DNA from: Otis tarda
Taxonomy: Eukaryota; Chordata; Aves; Otidiformes; Otididae
Length of the DNA stretch: 64,000 bases
Direction: 5' to 3'
Assembly: GCA_026413225.1 (NCBI GenBank)
Contig: CM048554.1
Location: 8,448,001-8,512,000 of the forward strand
Shown here: one piece after another, positions 24,571-36,528 of the stretch
Position numbering within the stretch: position 1 is the first letter of the stretch
Layout of the letters: every line of letters starts with the position of its first letter
Notes under the pieces: model-generated
What the model saw: only the letters and a program-made list of their open reading frames with translations
The model's database searches: none
Told to the model about the DNA's origin: nothing
Position numbers and translations under genes: made by a program

Positions 24571-27500
24571 ACCATATTTTCTTTCTCTTTTTCTTAGTTT
24601 CAACTTAGTTTTAACAGTCTCACGTTTAGGCAAGCATGCCAATGCAAGCCAAAGAGACAACAAAAGTGCTGCAGAAACATACAGAATGAAGAAGCCCCAT
24701 GAGGATGCAATGCCAGATCAATAACCCAGAAAGTTAGCAGGTTATTAAGACAAACTATTGTAATGGGTTTGGTTTGAAAGTTTGCAATACCTGCAGAAAT
24801 GTAAAGATCTGCTGAAATTACGGTGGCAAGATATTACTGTTTCAGAAAAAGTCTTATAATGGAAGGAACATGACAGGGAGGATATAGAGAAAAAAAAATC
24901 AATACATGCCTATGATCTAAAGCTGAGTTTTCAAATTAGTTTTAAAGCATTTTTTAAGGCATTTGAATTATTGGCTTCTGTTGAATTGCAGTGTTTAAAG
25001 CATTAATGTAGCAATATGCTGTTTCTACAAGGAACCACAGGAACAGGGCAAATCTAAGATGGTTTGACAGGAAATGAATCTCTATGTAGAGGGTAAAGAG
25101 GTATTATTTTAAAAAATTTTACTAAGGAAGTAGATTTTAGGTAAAAGGAGGGGGAGAAGGGGTAGTGGGCAGAAATTCATGAAGCGCAATAGCCTTTTCT
25201 GTCCTTGTGATGCTTTGTGCTGTCATTACAATACCATTGGCAATTAACTATTTAATTCTGAAAGCTGTACAATTTGAAAAAAAATTGTTATACTTATGTC
25301 TCTGATGAAGCACAGGTCAGCTTCATATAAGACAAGTCTGTTAATCCATTTTTACTCCAGAGATAAAGTACATAGCTATTCAACCGCATTGCCATGTGCA
25401 TTTCTCCTTCTGTTTTGATGCAGAGGTTCTGTAAGAAACACTTTCTGACAGAAACACTGATAACAGCTTAGTAAGAAAAAGAAATAAAGAAAGTTGTTTT
25501 GGCTTATCGTGAACAAAGTGCAGCTGGGCAGACAGCTTTTGAAAAAAATTCTGCAGCTGCTGAAGGCAGTGGGAGATTTGTCACTGCCCATCCTGGCAGA
25601 TCAGGTGTCACCTTGCAAAAGCCATGAGTTTGATTTTCCCTATCGACAGAGCAGGGATCACAACTCTGCTTTTCTTCTACTGGTAAGCCCTTCTCTCTGT
25701 TCACACTGCAGGCTCTTCAGGGGGCAGTGCTATCTCCAAGTATTTGTCCATAACATACTTAAAGTGGGACCTTGCTTCTGAGCGGCCTCTCCATGCTAAC
25801 AAGAGTACCAGTCGAAAGAAAGTACAAAATCTTGTGCTGACCAGATATCAACCACTACCTGCAATTTGGTTGGGTCTAAACAAATCTCCAGCATGGTAAG
25901 CCACTCATTTTTACATACTGCTAAAGAAAGAGAGTATCACAGCTTGCAGCTGTGCAACAAAAATACCATAATTTTTTTTTTCACCTGGGATGTGATGCAG
26001 CCTGAAAGTCAGACTGGAAGCCACTGGGTTAACTGGGTTTGCATTGCTTTCTCTTTTAGAGATGAAGTTTCAAGATAAATAACTTTTTCTCCTTTGTTTT
26101 GCTGGCAATGGAAATCCCTCCAGATAATTTCTTACGGCTTATGCAGAAGCAGCCTCTAATATTTGACATAGTTTGAGTACATAATTTGGAGCAGTGGTTT
26201 GCTGCCACCTCCCCAGCTCTTCCTTCCACAACTTTGCAAATGTGGGCACTGAAGGACATCTCTAGAATTAGCTCTAAAGCATGTACAGTGTCATCTCCTG
26301 CAAGCTCTGGGACAACTCAGGATATGTTTTCCAAGGTGCAGCATAGACACTATCCACCCAGAAGAAATTTCTTCTCTCCATAAAGAGGAGACACAGAAAA
26401 GAACTTGATAAAACTTTTAGAGGTAAGGACTGATCCGTGTTTTCAGCTGAAAAACAATAGCTTAAAACAGTATCAGACGTGGTTGTTACAAATGTTAGAG
26501 GGGGTAGTTGAGAAAGCAAGAGCATTGCAAAGCCATCCCCCACAGGTAACTGAGCAGTACACGGGCTGCACCTTGCAGAAGGAAGAGTATTTAAAAAAAA
26601 AAAAAAGAGTTTGTGGTATACAGAGCTAGTGTTTGCACTGTAATAGTGCTAGTGCCAAATAAAAAAGTGACATTTAAGTAAGGTTGCAGGAAGGAACAGT
26701 AGAGTTTTTATGGTGCAAGAGCTGCTATTCAAGGTCAGTGAGAAATAACTTCTGTGTTTAAGATAACAAAAAAACCATGCAGGACTAGAGATAAAATGAA
26801 ATTCTGCACCGAAAGAGGACAATCTTGCTCATCAAACCCCTATGGACATTATGAACCAATGGTAACAACAAGGACTATGTTCATGCATCTTCCTGTGGAA
26901 AGAAATCCGAGAGAAAAGCAAAAAGCCTTAAGGTGTCTCTTTATATTGGAAGAACCTCCATTTTATATCCTCTGCCATCAGGAGGATGTTCTTTCTCTCT
27001 GCAGAAGAGGAACAGGACTCACCATGGAAACATTGTTCCTACCTGATTCATCTGTCTGGAGGGTCACTTGCTTCACTATTGGGTGTAGGAGAGACAGAAG
27101 ACAGGTTCTTCAGGACTTCAGATGAGAGGTAGATTATCCACAAATGAAAGGAGGACTGTCAAAGTGAGCATTGCCCTGAAGATGGAGTAAGGACATGAGA
27201 CATTAGCACAAATGGAGAAAGTTGAAATAAATTTGAAAACAAATGTTTGAATTGGGAAGATCAAGTAGAGAAGATAGAGTGAAAAATGTAGCCATCAAGG
27301 AGATAATGAAGCATAAATGGCTGTTAGAGAATAGGAAGCTCCAGTGGGTGGATTGAATGCTCATGACAGAAATGTGAAAACAGCCAAAACAAGCCATGAA
27401 GGAGGAGCGGAGTGTAGATCTTCAAAGAGTGCCAGGCTATTCACTGAAGGACTGAGATGCTTTGAAGCAAAGGATGCAGTCAAGAAGGTATTCAAAAGTG

Positions 27501-28789
27501 GGTGGGGAGCGAACAGGAAGGAGACAGAGATGAAGTCAAGGGCCAAAGACAAATGACAAAGCATGGCGCTGATGGAAACCAAAGGGAGCCTGCATTTCAT
27601 GTGCAGAAGCAGGAAACGCCACCATAACAAGGGGTGCAGCCTTGGCTTGTAAATGTCCAAGGTGCAATGGGCATTTCTGCCAGCAGCAAATTCGAGCTGA
27701 TTGTTAACAAACGGCAGATATGAGCAGACACCAGAGGGAATGCAGGCTTCAGAGCAACCATAAAATAGACCGTTTCACCAGTAGCAAATTTTAATGGATC
27801 AATGTACAGCAGAGATGGGGGTAAGGGCAACACCAGAAGTCTAGGATTCAGTATCTACTTGCCTCTTCTGTTCACCTGCTTTCCCAAGGGTCTGTGGCAG
27901 GCGTACCAGAAGGCTTAGTGTTCACTACAGGCTTTACAGAAGAAACTGCTGGAGTTGTCAGGAAGTTGCCCCTCCAAGATTCTGTAATGAGACATTTTTA
28001 CAAGTGTTCATTTTCTGTCCGCTAATTTCATCTAGGCTTAATTAAAAGTAACTAGAGAGAGCAGGAGATACGGAGGGAGGAGGAGAGTGGGGGAAAATAA
28101 AGTTATTGGACTTCATGTTCCAGGGATTCAAGCACAATTTGGCAACAAAGTGAGGCTCTTGAGGGTTTTTTCCTATTTTTTTTTTCTTTTTTAATGATAT
28201 GTGCTAAGTTTATACTTATAGAGCTCCAGCTCCCTGGCACTGTCACTTCCAGCCAGCCTCATTACAGCTCTTGCAGTACATGGTCGTTAATACTAATTCC
28301 ATAATGACAGTGGAGCACTGAAGTAAAATTTAACAGTTCCTCAGTTAATCATTAAAATTAGCCTATCTTGGTGAATGCTGGATCTTCTAATGTTTCAGTG
28401 CAATGCAATTTCAGGTAATAAATGAGATGGCGAAAGAGGGTTTTTAATGTGTTATCACCCCATGGAGGGCAATAAGAGTGCCTCCATCCTGGCTCAGAAA
28501 TGTTGGAGGGGGCTGTACGAGCCGACTGCTTTCCACAATGGTTCACCCAGCAAAATCTCTTCAGACATAGCCATGAAGGATTGAAAGTTCAAAGACGTTT
28601 AAGCAAATCAAAGACAGCAGGAGCACATGACAAGCAAACAGCCATGCCATATTTTTCTGATGTACTTTCTGAGATGACGATGGGGAAATGGAAATGAAAA
28701 GGAAGGTGCAACGCTGGTCAGGTTCATCTGCACTGTGATTAACCCCACCAGACACAGATGCCTGGGGCTTTTTCCTGACTTCAGTCAGA

Positions 28790-28833
28790 TTTTATTATTA
28801 TTTTTATTATTACTTATTTTTTATTTTATTATT
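28790..28833 (+). repeat. (TTA)n / T-rich simple repeat
   Basis: Imperfect TTATTATT and TTTTATT units. Confidence 0.85.
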
Positions 28834-28995
28834 CCTGAATTGGATGGTCTTGCCTACAAGATGAAATGCTGTGGCGTGACCTAGTGATTGAAGTTGCCTC
28901 AGAACCTGGTGGGAGACTTTTGAAATGGTTCAGGAAAGGGACAGCTGTTTTATCAGGTTAATGAGGAATTCTTGCCCATGAAGGCTTTTCATCAG

Positions 28996-29025
28996 AAAAA
29001 AAAAAAAAAAAGAAAAAAAAAAAAA
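28996..29025 (+). repeat. poly-A tract
   Basis: Thirty bases of A with a single G. No retrocopy is recognised upstream of it. Confidence 0.9.
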
Positions 29026-31954
29026 GGAAAAAGTATTTGATCATTGAAAAGACAAGACTGGCCACAACAAAAGATCAAAATCTTGTTCTTCTTTACAAGT
29101 GGATGACTGGTGGGAAATCATTATTACAGATACTTCAGAAATAATCACCGGCAGCTCTTCTCAAATGTTGATTTTTAAAAGCCAAAGACAGGTTTTCTTA
29201 AATAATGGTCTCAAAATCTTTGCTCCTTTCTAGAAGAAAACCACCAAGCTAAATAACTGTTAGGCTAATAAGTACTTTAACCTTCGGTCTAGTTGCTCCT
29301 TTATAAGCTATGGGCTTTAAAACCATTGCCTTGAGTGCTGTAGCCATACAAATCTGTCTGTGCTCTGTAGGGGGATGATTTTATTTTGGAAATTCACCCT
29401 AAGGTGGCTGGGGTGCCAACCTCTGCATCTTAATTGCGGATGCTGCCTGTACTGGTGATGGACATTGTTTCAAGGCTGTTTCAAGGCTATAAATAAGCAT
29501 AAGGTGGTGTAAGTCAATGCCACTGAATCTGTTTCAATCTTTGAAGTCGATTTGTGGGATATTCACAGTCCTGTTGCTGCCCTGCATGTCCTTTTCTTTC
29601 TCCTCTTCTTCCTCCCTCTTTACCTCCTGCCAATAACAGTCCAATGCTGCTTGCCAAGTCAGGGTTTTATTCTAACAACTGCCGTGAGTCTGTGACCAAA
29701 CGCAAAGCTTGAAATATTTTGAACAGACCGATGCTGGTACAGGTTGAGGTTTCGAGTGACTGACAACACCACATACTGTGCTTATCTTTCTTCAGCAATG
29801 AAGCTGCAAGGAAAAGACAACAGCAGAGAGCAGAGCTGCATTTTCTGGAGCTGGTGTCTTGTCTCCACTTTTTGGCCTTTGCGTATACTCTTTTGTATTC
29901 AAGAAACCAGCTTCCGCTCTTCGTAACAAAAGCAACTGCTGGAGCTCAATTAACTGCCCTCCTGTCCTCCCAGGAGACATTTAGGCCCTCTCTTTATCTC
30001 AACAGACTGCGGAACCAGGAGCACTTCCTTTTCTTAAAAGAGAAAGAAAGGTAAACCACCATTTTTACTGTCAGTCAGTGTCTACGAGAGGTCAAGGCCA
30101 ATCATGGATCTTGTTTAGCTACATGGCATTGCTTAGTGTCAAAGCCAAGTTATCACTCGTGGCTCCCTGTAGTTATTTATTCCCTACTATTAACAGAGCA
30201 GAAAAAGCAAGTGGTGAATGGTACCATGGCAGTTTTTAAGCACGCTGTGGGCAGGGACTGGCTGTACCTGCTCCACGGCACAGCTTCTCTAGGGACCCCT
30301 CCTGACGTTGCTCCTGGTACTGCTCTGCTCAGCCTGCCTTGCCGCACTGATTGCAGTAACAAATGCTAATCCCCAGCATGGCCCAGTGTTTGTTTCCCGT
30401 TGGCTTGTCCATTTCTGCTCTGTGTTTTATCCAAGGTCACAGCTCCAGGCAAGAAAGTATTTGCAACCCTTCCCTGGCTATTTGCAGGAGATTGTTTATT
30501 GCTGGAAATAGATTTTGTCAGGGTGTTAATTGACATCCTTTCTAGTGTTTATTATCTTATTCTTCTTTACAGAAAGGAGGTGTTCGATGTAATAGATATT
30601 TCTTGCTTTGCTTTCAAGTTTCTGGAAGCAAAGCTGCTATTATCCTTAAGCTTTCCCTGTAGAATATGCTCATTTGAAACCAACCTTTCCAGCAAGGTAG
30701 GAGGGTTACTCTCTCCCTTCCAGGTGGCCGCTACAGTCTGTCAGCAATCGATAGACACAGGACTGTGAAATGAAGCTTCACAGAGGAGCTGGAGAACTGT
30801 CTGCAGGTGGGACTGGTTGGTTGGTGGTAGATTTTGCTGCTGCAGAAAAGAAGGGAAATTACTGCTGCCTCCTCTCCCCTGCCCCCCACTGCTCTTTCCC
30901 TCTGACCGCCAAACACGTGAAATGCTTTTTCAAAGCAAAAAAGTGCTACATCATCAGGAATCGTGGTAAAATGATAATTAAACAATGTCTTAATGAGCAG
31001 GGAACAAGATTAGAGCCAACTCTGTAGCTGTGAGGCCTTCTTTAGGCAGCAAGAAGAAAACAAAAATATATGGAATAACGTTCATTAACTTTGTCCACCT
31101 AAATGAACATTATGAGGACAAATATTCTGTTCACATGTACCCTCTCAGCAGCATGTTTAATTTGTTAAGCCCAAGTGGATTCATAAAGTGAACCCCTTTA
31201 TCTTCATTAAAACTGATGAAAATGAATTGCAAGATGTGACATTATTATTCTGGGCTGATTCACTCCATGTGCAAGCCTCCATAGCATTAAAGAGCACAAA
31301 CAGGCTGCAGCACGGCCACGTTAGGCTTTGCCATCGCTGCCTTTACAAACTTGAGCTGTTAGAGTAATGGCAGCCCAGTGGCAGCAGCAAATAAAAAAAG
31401 GCAGAAAGCTCTCTCATTTAAGGGGGAATTAGAGGATATGGGTTTCTGTTTTCAAAAAGAGACCACCACAAACCCAGCAGGCAGCTGCTGAAACAGCTCT
31501 TCAACCTTAGCAAAATATTGCTTCATGTCCCTCATTATATGACAAAACAGGTACTTAAATTTTAGAAACCGCTCTTTCTAGGCTTACAAGAATTATAATT
31601 AACATTTTCTTCATTATAAAGAGGCAGAGCTATATCACTTCATGCTCTCAAATTGCCGGTAGTATGTACCTTTCTTTTGGTCTCCCTCCCTGGCGCTGAC
31701 ATTGCTTCCAGAGCTTTTCAAGGCTTTCTGAGAAAACTCATCACTTGGGCCATCAGTCTAAATTAGGCCAAAAGGGAAATTTAAGAGTAAGCAAAGCATG
31801 TAGACAAACTGCTTCAACTAGCCAGTGCCCGTGGGCTGGGCAAAGCATCCTTGAGGCTCATAGACATAACCATAAGCCTTTTTTTATATGGCAGAAGAAT
31901 CAGTAAAGGTCTTACAGGAAACAGCAATGGCTTTTCAACAATGATGCTACATAT

Positions 31955-33149
31955 CATCAACAGAGAGGGGGGATGTGAAACTCAAGGACAGCCTTCGTTG
32001 TAGTGATGGTGGAGTTCAAGATCCATGGGGCAGTGAGGAAGCTATGCAGCAAGCTCTCCACCCTGGACTTCAGGAGGGCAGACTTTGGCCTTTTCAGAGA
32101 TCTGATGAGCAAAGTGCCATGGGAGGCAGCCCTGGAGGGAAGAGGGGCCCAGGAAATTTGGTCGATATTCTAGAAGCACCTCCTCCATGCTCAGGAGCGA
32201 TACATCCCAATGAAGAGCAAGTTGGGCAAAAAAGGCAAGGAGGCCTGCGTGGATGAGCAAGGAGCTCCTGGACCAACTGAAAGTAAAGAAGAAAGCCTAT
32301 AGAGGGTGGAAACGGGGGCCAGGTAACCTGGGAGGACTACAAAGAGGCTGTGTGAGTGGCCAGGGATCAGGTGAGGAATGCTAAAGCCCTGATGGAACTA
32401 AATCTGGCCAGGGATGTCAAAAACAACGAGAAAGTCTTCTATAGGTACGTCATGGACAAAAGGAGGTCCAGGGAGAATGTAGGCCCCCTCCAGAAGGAAA
32501 CGGGTGTCCTGGTTACTCGGGACATGGAGAAGGCTGAGGTACTCAATGACTTTTTTGCCTCAGTCTTCACCAATAAGGGCTCTTGTCACGCCACCTAAGT
32601 TGTGGAAGGCACAAGCAGGGACTGGGAGGATGAATAACCACACACTGTAGTGGAAGAGCAGGTTAGGGAACATCTGAGGAACCTGAAGGTGCACAAGTCG
32701 ATGGGACCTGATGAGATCCATCAGCGGGTCCTGAGGGAACTGGCAGATGAAGTTGTCAAGCTGCTGACCATTGTATTTGAGAAGTCGTGGTGGTCTGATG
32801 ACTGGAAGAGGGGAAACATAAGCCCCATTTTTAAGAAGGGAAAAAAGGAAGACCTGGGGAACAACAGGCCGGTCAGCATCACCTCTGTGCCTGGCAAGGT
32901 CGTGGAGCAGATACTCCTGGAAACTATGCAAAGGCACATGGAGAGCAAGGAGGTGGCTGGTGACAGCCAACATGGCTTCACCAAGGGCAGATCATGCCTG
33001 ACCAATTTGATGGCCTTCTATGAAGGGGTGACAGCATCGGTGGACAAGGGACGAGCAACTGACATCATCTACCTGGACTTGTGCAAAGCTTTTGACACTG
33101 TCCCACACAACGTCCTTCTCTCTAAACTAGAGAAGCATGGGTTTGATGG
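31955..33149 (+). mobile_element. CR1 LINE, 5' half of split copy
   Basis: It is homologous to the intact CR1 from the end of the endonuclease (region of 6620 in the 6.0-kb copy) to RT motif A, including [18 protein letters not shown]. It has lost a stretch at its SDHD motif (reads as GCCTTCGTTGTAGTGATGG) and has several frameshifts and stops, for example around 32,170 and 32,600. It ends at GGTTTGATGG where a family A LTR interrupts it, and resumes at 34,316. Confidence 0.93.
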
Positions 33150-33154
33150 ACAGA

Positions 33155-34310
33155 TGTTGTGGTTTTGTTTAGTGAGGGGGGGCCTGAGGTGGTAGCTTCT
33201 GTAGGAAACTGCTAGAAGTTGCTCCCCTTTGTTCAGTGGACTTGGCCGGGCCTAGGGCGGACCTGCTGCTGGTCAAGGCTGAGCCGATTGGTAGCAGAAT
33301 GTTCCATGATAACGCCTCTGCGATAACGTATTTAAGAAGGGGAAAACAGAAAAAAAAAAAAGAGAAGAGAAGATGTGAAGAAGCTGAGCGGGGGCAGAGG
33401 CGCAGAGGGGGAGGCGCAGGCCTCGTGGGCCTTGCAGGCCTCACCCTCTGGCCTCTTGCCAGGTGGCCGACTGGGATTGATTCTGCCCGGCCTGGCTGCA
33501 AGAAGTGGAGAGGAGATGAGCTGGATGATGTGAAGAGATTCTGAGAGGCATCTGCCAGCCTGTTGTGAAGAACTTGTTTTGTGAGAGGAATGGCTGCAGA
33601 TGCCAAGATCAGTGAAGAAGGAGGGAGAGGAGTAATGTGGCTCCTGGCCAGAATTCCCCTGCAGCCTGTGGTGACGACCATGGTGGAGCAGGTTGTCCCC
33701 CTGCAGCCCATGGAGGTCCACAGAGGAGCAGAGATCCACTTGGAGCCCGTGAAGGACCCCACACGGGGGGAGGTGGATGCCTGAAGGCAGCTATGGCCCG
33801 TGGAGGGCCCGCTGGGGCAGCCATTCTGGAGAGACTACACTCCGTGGAAGAGATGACCCACGCTGGAGCAGTTTCACGAAGGACTGTGGTGTATGGGTGG
33901 GACCCCACAACAGAGCAGGGGAGGAATGTGAGGAGCTCTTCCCCCAACCATGAAGCAGTGGCATAAAACAACACGTGATGAACTGACCGCAACCCCCATT
34001 CCCTCTTCCCCTCTGTGCCACTCGCGGGGGGGAAGGTAGTAGACATAATGTTAAGCTTGGGAAGAGGGAGGGGTGGAGGGAGGTTATCTTGTTCTCTGTC
34101 TCATTATCCTACTGTTTGTAGTAATAAATGAATAGTTTTCCCCGAGTCGAGTCTGTTTTGCCTGTAACGGTAACTTTAAGGATTTCTCCCTGTCCTTATC
34201 TCAAACCTCGAGCCGTTTTTCTTATATTATGTCTCCCTATTCTCTCGGAGGGTGGGGTGAGTGAGAGACAGACTGCGTAGTCTGGTCCTGATCGGGGCTG
34301 AACTACGACA
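33155..34310 (+). mobile_element. solo LTR, family A, nested in CR1
   Basis: A 1156-bp LTR with TGTTGTGG...ACTACGACA ends. It is flanked by the perfect 5-bp duplication ACAGA at 33,150-33,154 and 34,311-34,315. Removing it with one ACAGA restores the CR1 sequence GATGGACAGACCACTCGGTGG, so the boundaries are exact. A TATA-like TATTTAAG is at 33,329-33,336 and AATAAA at 34,123-34,128. It is the same family as the inverted copy at 14,690-15,822. It is solo, so the internal region was lost by LTR-LTR recombination (inference). Confidence 0.96.
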
Positions 34311-34315
34311 ACAGA

Positions 34316-35508
34316 CCACTCGGTGGATAAGGAATTGGTTGGATGGCCACATTCAGAGAGGGGTGGTCAATGGCTCACTGTCCAAGTGGAGACTGGTGAC
34401 GAGTGGCATTCCTTAGGGGTCCGTGTTGAGTCCAGCCCTGTTCGATATCTTTGTCAGCGACATGGACAGTGGAATAGAGTGCACCGGGGTGGTCAATGGC
34501 TCACTGTCCAAGTGGAGACTGGTGACGAGTGGCGTTCCTTAGGGGTCCGTGTTGAGTCCAGCCCTGTTCGATATCTTTGTCAGCGACATGGACAGTGGAA
34601 TAGAGTGCACCCTCAGCAAGTTCGCCAATGACACCAAGCTTTGTGGTGCTGTAGACATGCTGGAGGGGGGGGATGCCATCCAGAGGGACCCTGACAGGCT
34701 GGAGAGGTGGGCCTGTGCAAACCTCATGAAGTTCAACCAGGCCAAGTGCAAGGTCCTGCACATGGGTCGGGGCAATCCCAGGCACAAATATAGGCTGGGC
34801 AGAGAATAGATCAAGACCAGCCCTGAGGAGAAAGTCTCGGGAGTGCTGGTAGACGAGAGGCTCAACATGAGCCGGCAATGCACCCTTGTCAACCACATTC
34901 TGGGCTGCATCAAGGGGAGCGTGGCCAGCAGATCGAGGGAGGTGATTCTGCCTCTCTACTCTACTCTGGTGAGACCCCACCTGGAGTACTGTGTCCAGTT
35001 CTGGAGCCCCCAACACAAGAAGGACATGGACCAGTTGGAGAGGATCCAGAGGAGGGCCATGAAGATTATAAGAAGGCTGGAGCACCTATCCTATGAGGAC
35101 AGGCTGAGGGAGCTGGGGCTGTTCAGCCTGGAGAAGAGGAGGCTCTGGGGAGGCCTTATAATGGTCTTCCAGTACCTAAAGGGGGCCTACAGGAAAGACA
35201 GGGAGAGACTCTTCAGCAGGACCTGTTGTGACAGGACAAGGGGTAATGGTTTTAAATAGAGGGAGGTAGATTTAGATTAGATATTAGGAAAAAAATTTTT
35301 ACAATTAGTGTGGTAGAACACTGGAACAGGTTGCCCAGAGAGGTGGTGGATGCCCCATCCCTGGAAACATTCAAGGCCAGGTTGGATGAGGCTCTGAGCA
35401 ACCTGACCTGGTTGGAGATATCCCTGCTCCTTGCAGGGGGGTTGGACTAGGTGACCTTTGAATGTCCCTTCCAACCCAAACCATTTTATGATTCTATGAT
35501 TCTATGAT
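34316..35508 (+). mobile_element. CR1 LINE, 3' half of split copy
   Basis: This is the continuation of the CR1 at 31,955-33,149. It covers the RT region from CCACTCGGTGGATAAGG through [11 protein letters not shown] (the catalytic FADD here reads FAND) to the 3' UTR and ATTCTATG octamers ending near 35,508. It contains stops, a deletion near 34,890 that removes part of the AAQKANRI region, and the 126-bp tandem duplication at 34,360-34,611. It is non-functional. Confidence 0.94.
34360..34611 (+). repeat. 126-bp tandem duplication inside CR1
   Basis: Unit 34,360-34,485 is followed directly by 34,486-34,611. The two differ by a single G/A change (GTGGCATTCC versus GTGGCGTTCC) as far as I can see. 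The period is exactly 42 codons. Other CR1 copies have one unit. Confidence 0.95.
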
Positions 35509-35985
35509 CATGGCTTCAGGAAAAGGCATATATGGAACCATTCAGGAATTTGCATTGTGTGGATACAAAAGCAAAATGATATAGCTGAAGGAGGAGACAG
35601 CTTCTAGGAAACCCTTGCTTTCCTGGTGAAACTCATTCATGAAACTCTACATGAATACCGAAGCCCTTAAACAGAAAAACAGACTGTCAAGCACCACGAT
35701 GCTTGGCTTTAGCTGGGCACCAGGAGCTCACCATCAGCAGGGCAGCCTTCCCTGCCAAGTATGATACCCTAGCAGTAAATTATTTTTGCCTTCTACGACA
35801 TCGCTATGGCCTGGTCATCTGAAGCACCGTGAAAGAGTTTGATCTGATATCTTATGAGGACAATAGCCTTGCCACTATTAGTTCAGTGCCACAGCTACTC
35901 CCACATCTGGCTTTCTTGATATGAGCTTGAGTTCATGAACAGATGACCCAGAAATGGTAAGTGCTAAATGCAATGCACATATAGA
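35509..35985. other. unique sequence, no gene seen
   Basis: I see nothing in this stretch. Confidence 0.5.
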
Positions 35986-35990
35986 GTAGA

Positions 35991-36523
35991 TGTCCTGGTT
36001 TTGGCTGGGATGGGGTTAATTTTCCTCTCAGTAGCTGACATGTTTTGTATTTCATATGTGAAGAATGTTGATAAACACACTGATGTTGTGACATCAAAGA
36101 CACTGTCTGCCTTTCCAGATCTCGCTAATGTGCAGGTGCAGGAAGCTGGGAGGGATATAGCCAGAACAGTTTTCCCAAACTGGCCAAAGAGATGTCATAC
36201 TCAGTATATAAGTGGGGGTTGTCTGGGGAGGTATCTCTCTCACACTTGTTTGTATGCTGCTCAGCTTTGTTTTCGTGATCCCTGCTCAGGATGGGCTATA
36301 TCAGTCAGTGGGATGTCAGGTGGTGAAAAATTGTGCATTGTTCATTTTGTATATTTTAGTATCCCTACATTTTGTTATTATTGTCATTTTCCTTTGCTAT
36401 TCTAGTAAGCTGCCTTCATCTCAACCCACAAGTTTTCCTTTCTTCTCAATTCTCTCCCCCATCTCACAGGGGAGAGGGAGGGTGAGCAAGCAACTGTGTG
36501 GTGACTAGTGCTAAACCACAACA
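35991..36523 (+). mobile_element. solo LTR, family B
   Basis: A 533-bp LTR running TGTCCTGGTTTTGGCTGGGA ... GTGCTAAACCACAACA, flanked by the perfect 5-bp duplication GTAGA (35,986-35,990 and 36,524-36,528). TATATAAG is at 36,205-36,212. It is the cleanest family B copy here and defines the family's ends. It is shorter than the copy at 55,984-56,677, mainly between the TATA box and the GGATGGGC region. Confidence 0.94.
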
Positions 36524-36528
36524 GTAGA

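Larger units (their letters stand above)
24571..31954. other. unique sequence, no gene seen
   Basis: No gene, LTR or LINE recognised over 7.4 kb. Simple repeats are ATT-rich (28,790-28,833) and poly-A (28,996-29,025). The short open frames have no motifs. Confidence 0.5.

Noticed and set aside
24418-24663. Asn/Pro/Lys-rich repeat peptide on the minus strand
   Set aside because: Direct product of translating the telomere-like CCCTAA strand, with no evidence of expression.
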